NCBI RefSeq assembly: GCF_964340395.1 | Contig: NC_135556.1 | Span: 11,732,910-11,796,909 of the forward strand | DNA length: 64,000 bases | From: Glandiceps talaboti | Lineage: Eukaryota; Hemichordata; Enteropneusta; Spengelidae | Reading direction: 5' to 3' | Part shown: piece after piece, positions 59,033 to 64,000 of the stretch | How positions within the stretch are numbered: position 1 is the first letter of the stretch | How the letters are laid out: every line of letters begins with the position of its first letter | The notes under the pieces: model-generated | What the model was told of the DNA's origin: nothing | The model's database searches: none | Seen by the model: the letters and a program-made list of their open reading frames with translations, nothing else | Position numbers and translations under genes: made by a program

Positions 59033-60110
59033 ATTTTTGAAAAAAAAGGAAATTAACATAACCATGTGTCAATTTCAACAGTGAATAGATGTGTTGTCAT
59101 AGACAAGGAATACACAGATCAGCAACGGGTATTGTTCTGCGCATGCGGTCTTTCTTCCTTGTCTGTGGTCTTGATTACTATGCTTGACAACAATGTAAAG
59201 TTAAATGATATCATATTCTGAGTATATGCCTCTGTGCTGAAAGAGATGATGAAATGAACAATCATTTTGTCTCAGTGTATGCACCTTGTATTGTAGTCAA
59301 TAACCGGAAAACTGAAAATGTCACTATCCTTAGATGTCCCTTGGCAAATAAGAAACGTGTGTTGAGAACGCTGTCATAGATGATGTTTATGATACATAAT
59401 GATAGCGGTACTACCATATACCTATAATTGTTTCCTGTTTTCAATTCAAACCCAAAATTGTAGATTTGTGGGTTACGTTTTGCCTGCATTTCTTTCAATG
59501 TAGCACAAAGACCTTATCGTTGTACGAATACTAAATTCGGTTTTTATTGGAAAGTTTATCGGGATACTTTATTCACGCCTAACTGTCATCCCTACTCTTA
59601 ATTATACGATTAAGTCGAACGATAATCCAAGAAACTTTGTTTGGCAAATTCAATATACTACACACGTCACGGCATGTTTTGTGTGACTATCGTTTCGTAA
59701 AGCAGTATATTTAAAAAAAAAAAACCAAAAAAAAACGTGTTAGATTGTATTTAGAGATTACTTTACTTGAAATGATGATGGTAATAAAAGTGCCGATTTC
59801 GCATTTTCTGTGTAATCCCTATCGTATTTCCATTTATACGACACTTAATAAGAAGATTTTGTGGATTATAAACACATTTCTGTAAGTGTTACATCAATAT
59901 CTATCAAGTCATGAATATAAAGTATATTGAATGATCGCCTCTTAGATTATCGATACGTCTAGATTTCAATTCTTTTAATTGTTTACAACTTTCATTATGG
60001 GATCTCTTGCCGAACCACTGAAACTGAAATATTAGTACATAGTGTTCATATATATTACGAACTTGTTGTGCTGTGTGAAACATTGATTCTTTGCCTGCCT
60101 GCCCCCCCCA

Positions 60111-60221
<111 letters not shown>

Positions 60222-62267
60222 TGATAACATACGCAGCAGCTAAAAAAATATCTTGTTGAAGTTCCAGCTACCAGATGGAAATAAATAATCACTTGCAGAG
60301 AGGCATATAACATTCCTAACATCACATGCATATCAAAATCAATGACAGTGGTTCAAAGCAACTATTATTTAAGCTAAAATCATAAATTGTCCAGTTTCAG
60401 TTATTGTTCCCTGAATACAAACATTTGGCGTGACCTTGGGGGTGTAACCCTCAACAATGAAAACATACTGAATACCCACATTAAAAAAGAAGAGAAATAC
60501 AACAGTCTTCAATGCATCAGATGCAGCGGGAAATTTCTTGTGAAAGATGCGTGTCTAATATAAATACTTACTGTACTTTCGGCTAAATTTGTAATGAGTG
60601 ATACATGGGACTTGGTCTATGTTGTTTTATACTGTTTTATTTTAAATTAGAAAAGCTTAGTAATTTTTTTCTAAATATAAACTCTAATATACCTATTTCA
60701 CCGCTTATAGTAGTTTTTCAGTACTCTACTCCAGGGTCCAGGGTGATATCCCCAGGTGTATTTCATATACTTGCAATAATAATCTCAAGGAGCGTTCAAG
60801 TCATGCTTGTGGCTGGTTATAAGTTATAAATAGCGTCTCCTTCATCGCACATTTTATGGCGAGTTTATTGTATTGATTGATGCTGGACTCTTAACATGAT
60901 TGATTAATCATATCAGTCGGCTCTTTAGAATTTAATCAAATTTGCCGCTCTTGGGAAAATTGCCATTGGTTTTACGGTCTGCTAGATTTTAGAATGATTA
61001 TTGTTTCGATGTGCCTTGATATTTACATAATGTTCACAATGGGACACTGATAAGATGTAGACTGATACACACTTTGGATCTAGAAATTGTTCAAACAATA
61101 ACCGTGTTGTTCTCGTTTTCATCAAAATTTCAACCGAGCGTTCTTTGAACCTGCAAGGGCCGACTGACAGATCCATTGGGGCGTGGATATGAAAATACAG
61201 GTCGTATAGTCAATTTATCTCAGCTGATGTCAATTCTGTGAAAAGACAATTTTCAGTCCAAGCAAGTCATATGAATCAATTTCCGGATATGACCACGGTC
61301 GTGGTTATTTCGCTTTATATTTTGCGTGGTAATACACCCGAGGCCTTAAAAATGATGGAATAAAAATTAAATAACAGCATTAACACACCCATGGAAAGAA
61401 ATGAAAAAAGAATATATTTTAACATCGTTTCCATGTCGTTGGAACGTAATTACAATCGTAGTGTCATTAGGTTATATACTTTATTAAAAACAAGAAGCAC
61501 AGTAATCGTGTTCATCATGGTAATATTGCAAACGTCTTTCTTATAACTTAAGGGCCATTATAACTTGACACAATTATGTTACCATCAAATGCTACTTGTC
61601 GAATGAAACTAGCTGGTATTTATGCATAAACATATGAAATGGTTCAAACTACTCAACTGTTATTGGCATATCTTCAGGAAACCATTCTAATCAGAGCTGA
61701 TCATTTTGTACTCATCAAGGGGAGCGGTTTTGACGTTAAGTTTCCAATAGTCGCCAGCGCATCCGGACTTAGACCGAGAGACTCCGGAAAAGGGCGATCA
61801 CCGACCCCGAGACAGCCTCTTTAAATTCCATAGAAAAGGGAACAATATTAACCGTTTAATATAAAATCATTTTCCGTATAACCTACTCAACCTAATCAGA
61901 TTTTTTTGGTTCAGGAGAATTTTGTCGCCACCAATTAACACATGAGACGTGTGTGTGTAGGAACTACTTCTCAAATTACAGTTAAAATGTGTTATATATA
62001 GTGAGCGCTTCGAACTCTTTGTAATAGTGTAATTATTTTGGGAATGCCAACATGGATGATAGATTTTTGTAATTATATAAATATTTCTGTAAACTCTGTT
62101 AGGACAGCAAAAGAACTGAAAATATTAGCTCATTAAATGCTATCAACTTATTACGTATATAAATGTTGTCGTTTAGGGAATACGTCATCGCAGACTATGT
62201 GTACTGAGAGCTGTAACCAGAGGAGCCAAACGCTTAATTATGTTTATGCAAACTCCCTAAATATATA

Positions 62268-62373
62268 AACAAACTAACAAACAAACAAACAAACAAACAA
62301 ACAAACAAACAAACAAACAACAATAATAATAACAAACAAACAAACAAACAAACAAACAAACAAACAAACAAAC

Positions 62374-62412
<39 letters not shown>
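62268..62412. repeat. (CAAA)n and (CAA)n microsatellite
   Basis: Two CAAA runs separated by caataataat, ending in about 12 CAA units. Confidence 0.97.
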
Positions 62413-63428
62413 AATGTCATTACTGATAAACACGACAGAGTGATTACATATCACGTCATATCAATATATGAATGTTTCTATATGCAACGAGAATTACAAT
62501 GCGTTTTCCTAAATATGCAATGGTCGTACCGCGGATAACCAACCAAAGGGGCTGTTGTAGGGACCTATACTATGTTTGAAAAGCTTTTTCGAATAGCTAA
62601 TTAAAATCTTTAAATTGAGCTTTGGCCGTTGGTGAATATTGTACGACGTTATAGTGTTAGCCAAGATGGTCGAAATGGGTGACGTGATTGGTTCATTTAT
62701 TAAATTATGTTTTTTTTGTCATGTACACTTTCCCAGTCTAAGTTCTGTCATCCTTTTTGGTGAAAACAAATAAAATGAATCATTTACGATTTTAATTAGC
62801 TATTCAAATAGCGTGCCCAGGCAATTTGAAAAACTGATGTGTCTGTTAAAGGTGATTCAAAATGCTAACATTCACTATTGCTATTTTACTAGACGACATG
62901 TTTGTGAAATGTATTCTGGTTTTAAAACTTTAAAAAAGCGTCTGCAAACACCTTAAAATGACCTTTTTTCAGTCAGTTTCCTTCGGATTTACTTCGAGGG
63001 TTTTCGGGTATTTCCGGTCCCACCTAGACCACGGGATTTTGTGACGTCATAGAGGGACATCGTTAGCATGCAGCCTATTACAATTTAGATGTCAACTGAA
63101 CTGGTGAATATGTGAGTTCTAAGATCTTCTAAGTGTGTTTGTTTTAGCAATGACGAATCAATTTGGCATATTTTTATGAGTCTGTTAAGTGAGTTTCTTT
63201 TGGTGAGTTTCTTTCCCTTATAGCAAACCCATATTTTTATGACTTGAAAAACAGTATGCATTTTGTAGGGACCTTTTATCATATAACCTCCAAACAGACG
63301 ACCAAAGAATGTTCCTGGTCCTTTTGAAAATAATAAAATTCATGTGGGGTTTCATAGATATATTTTCAAGAAAAATCCACGATGTATTAATTCTATTTTC
63401 AAATTGAGTTAATTAACACAGTATTCGG

Positions 63429-63609
63429 TTGTCTCGCTGCCAGACTCGTGACTAACATCTCTTAGCTTTGCAAGGCGCATGAACCCCGAGTCGCGAGAAA
63501 TGGGGGACTTTTGTCCTGAGGACTAGTCCCTCAATTCTTGCAGCTTCGCCGCTCGGGGCGCACTTCGCCTAACAAAGGGAAGATAGTCATGAGTCCGGCA
63601 GCGAGACTA
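63429..63609. mobile_element. TAGTCT-type MITE (family C) with 9-bp target duplication
   Basis: A 181-bp foldback. Left end ttgtctcgctgccagactcg, right end the inverse (gagtccggcagcgagacta), with about 60 bp of arms including ccccgag/ctcgggg. Flanks are agtattcgg (63420-63428) and agtatttgg (63610-63618), a 9-bp duplication with one change. The first dozen bases match family B at 18873 (TAGTCT-GCTGC). Confidence 0.87.
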
Positions 63610-64000
63610 AGTATTTGGCGGCCATATTGGATTCTAAACTGGCTTAATTTTGATATCATTTTAACCTCTATTTATTAATAAACGTGTAGGGTAACCCTTG
63701 ATTTGTTGTTGTTGATTTTAACTGAGGATTGGTTTATTATTTCTTGAAGAACAAAGTAACAGCACAAGTTTACGATTTTTATTTCCGAGGGGAACACTAT
63801 GTTAATTGGAGGATCTATACTCTACAGAATGTTTTTGCAATAGAATCGACATGTTCTCCAGACAGTACACTGTACTCTACAGGCCAGTGAACGTATCGGA
63901 ATGTTCCGTTAATACTATATGTTTGTTACATGTATACAAAATCAAAAGTAATTGGATTACTAATTTTCGCTCGTGTGGAAATACAACAATATATAAACAA

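Overview
This window is animal nuclear DNA: genes are split by GT-AG introns, and intergenic and intronic DNA is AT-rich and full of microsatellites and short inverted-repeat transposons. The gene content (PDZD8, FRG1, ATOX1, acid ceramidase, GM2 activator) and lineage-expanded rhodopsin-like receptors suggest an invertebrate deuterostome such as amphioxus or a hemichordate. The sequence alone does not settle the species. I saw no RNA gene, CRISPR array, bacterial operon or viral element.

Layout. Positions 1-23,004 (minus strand): a PDZD8 orthologue of at least 16 exons, whose 3' end lies beyond the left edge. Its 8.8-kb intron 11 (3,308-12,118) holds two intact, intronless class A GPCR genes on the opposite strand (4,997-6,052 and 8,592-9,641). 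Positions 23,536-31,057 (plus): FRG1, head-to-head with PDZD8. Positions 33,823-35,264 (minus): ATOX1, convergent with FRG1. Positions 35,586-46,740 (plus): acid ceramidase (ASAH1), head-to-head with ATOX1. Positions 49,609-53,963 (plus): GM2A, in tandem behind ASAH1. Positions 54-64 kb: no confident gene, only repeats and one possible first exon at 57,799.

Themes. ASAH1 and GM2A are both soluble lysosomal proteins of sphingolipid breakdown and sit next to each other. PDZD8 is a lipid-transfer protein at ER-late endosome/lysosome contacts. From general knowledge, the human orthologues map to 10q25-q26 (PDZD8), 4q35 (FRG1), 5q33.1 (ATOX1 and GM2A) and 8p22 (ASAH1). That is the 4/5/8/10 paralogon, so the window looks like a piece of the unduplicated ancestral linkage group.

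Most striking details. An 87-bp in-frame tandem duplication spans a splice acceptor of FRG1. A GPCR pair is nested antisense in PDZD8. Several MITE families have well-preserved target-site duplications: a TAGTCT-ended group with 9-10 bp duplications, TTAA-flanked elements, and a GGCC-ended family with 3-bp duplications. PDZD8 also carries an Ala-Gln-Asp tetrapeptide repeat near its C-terminus.
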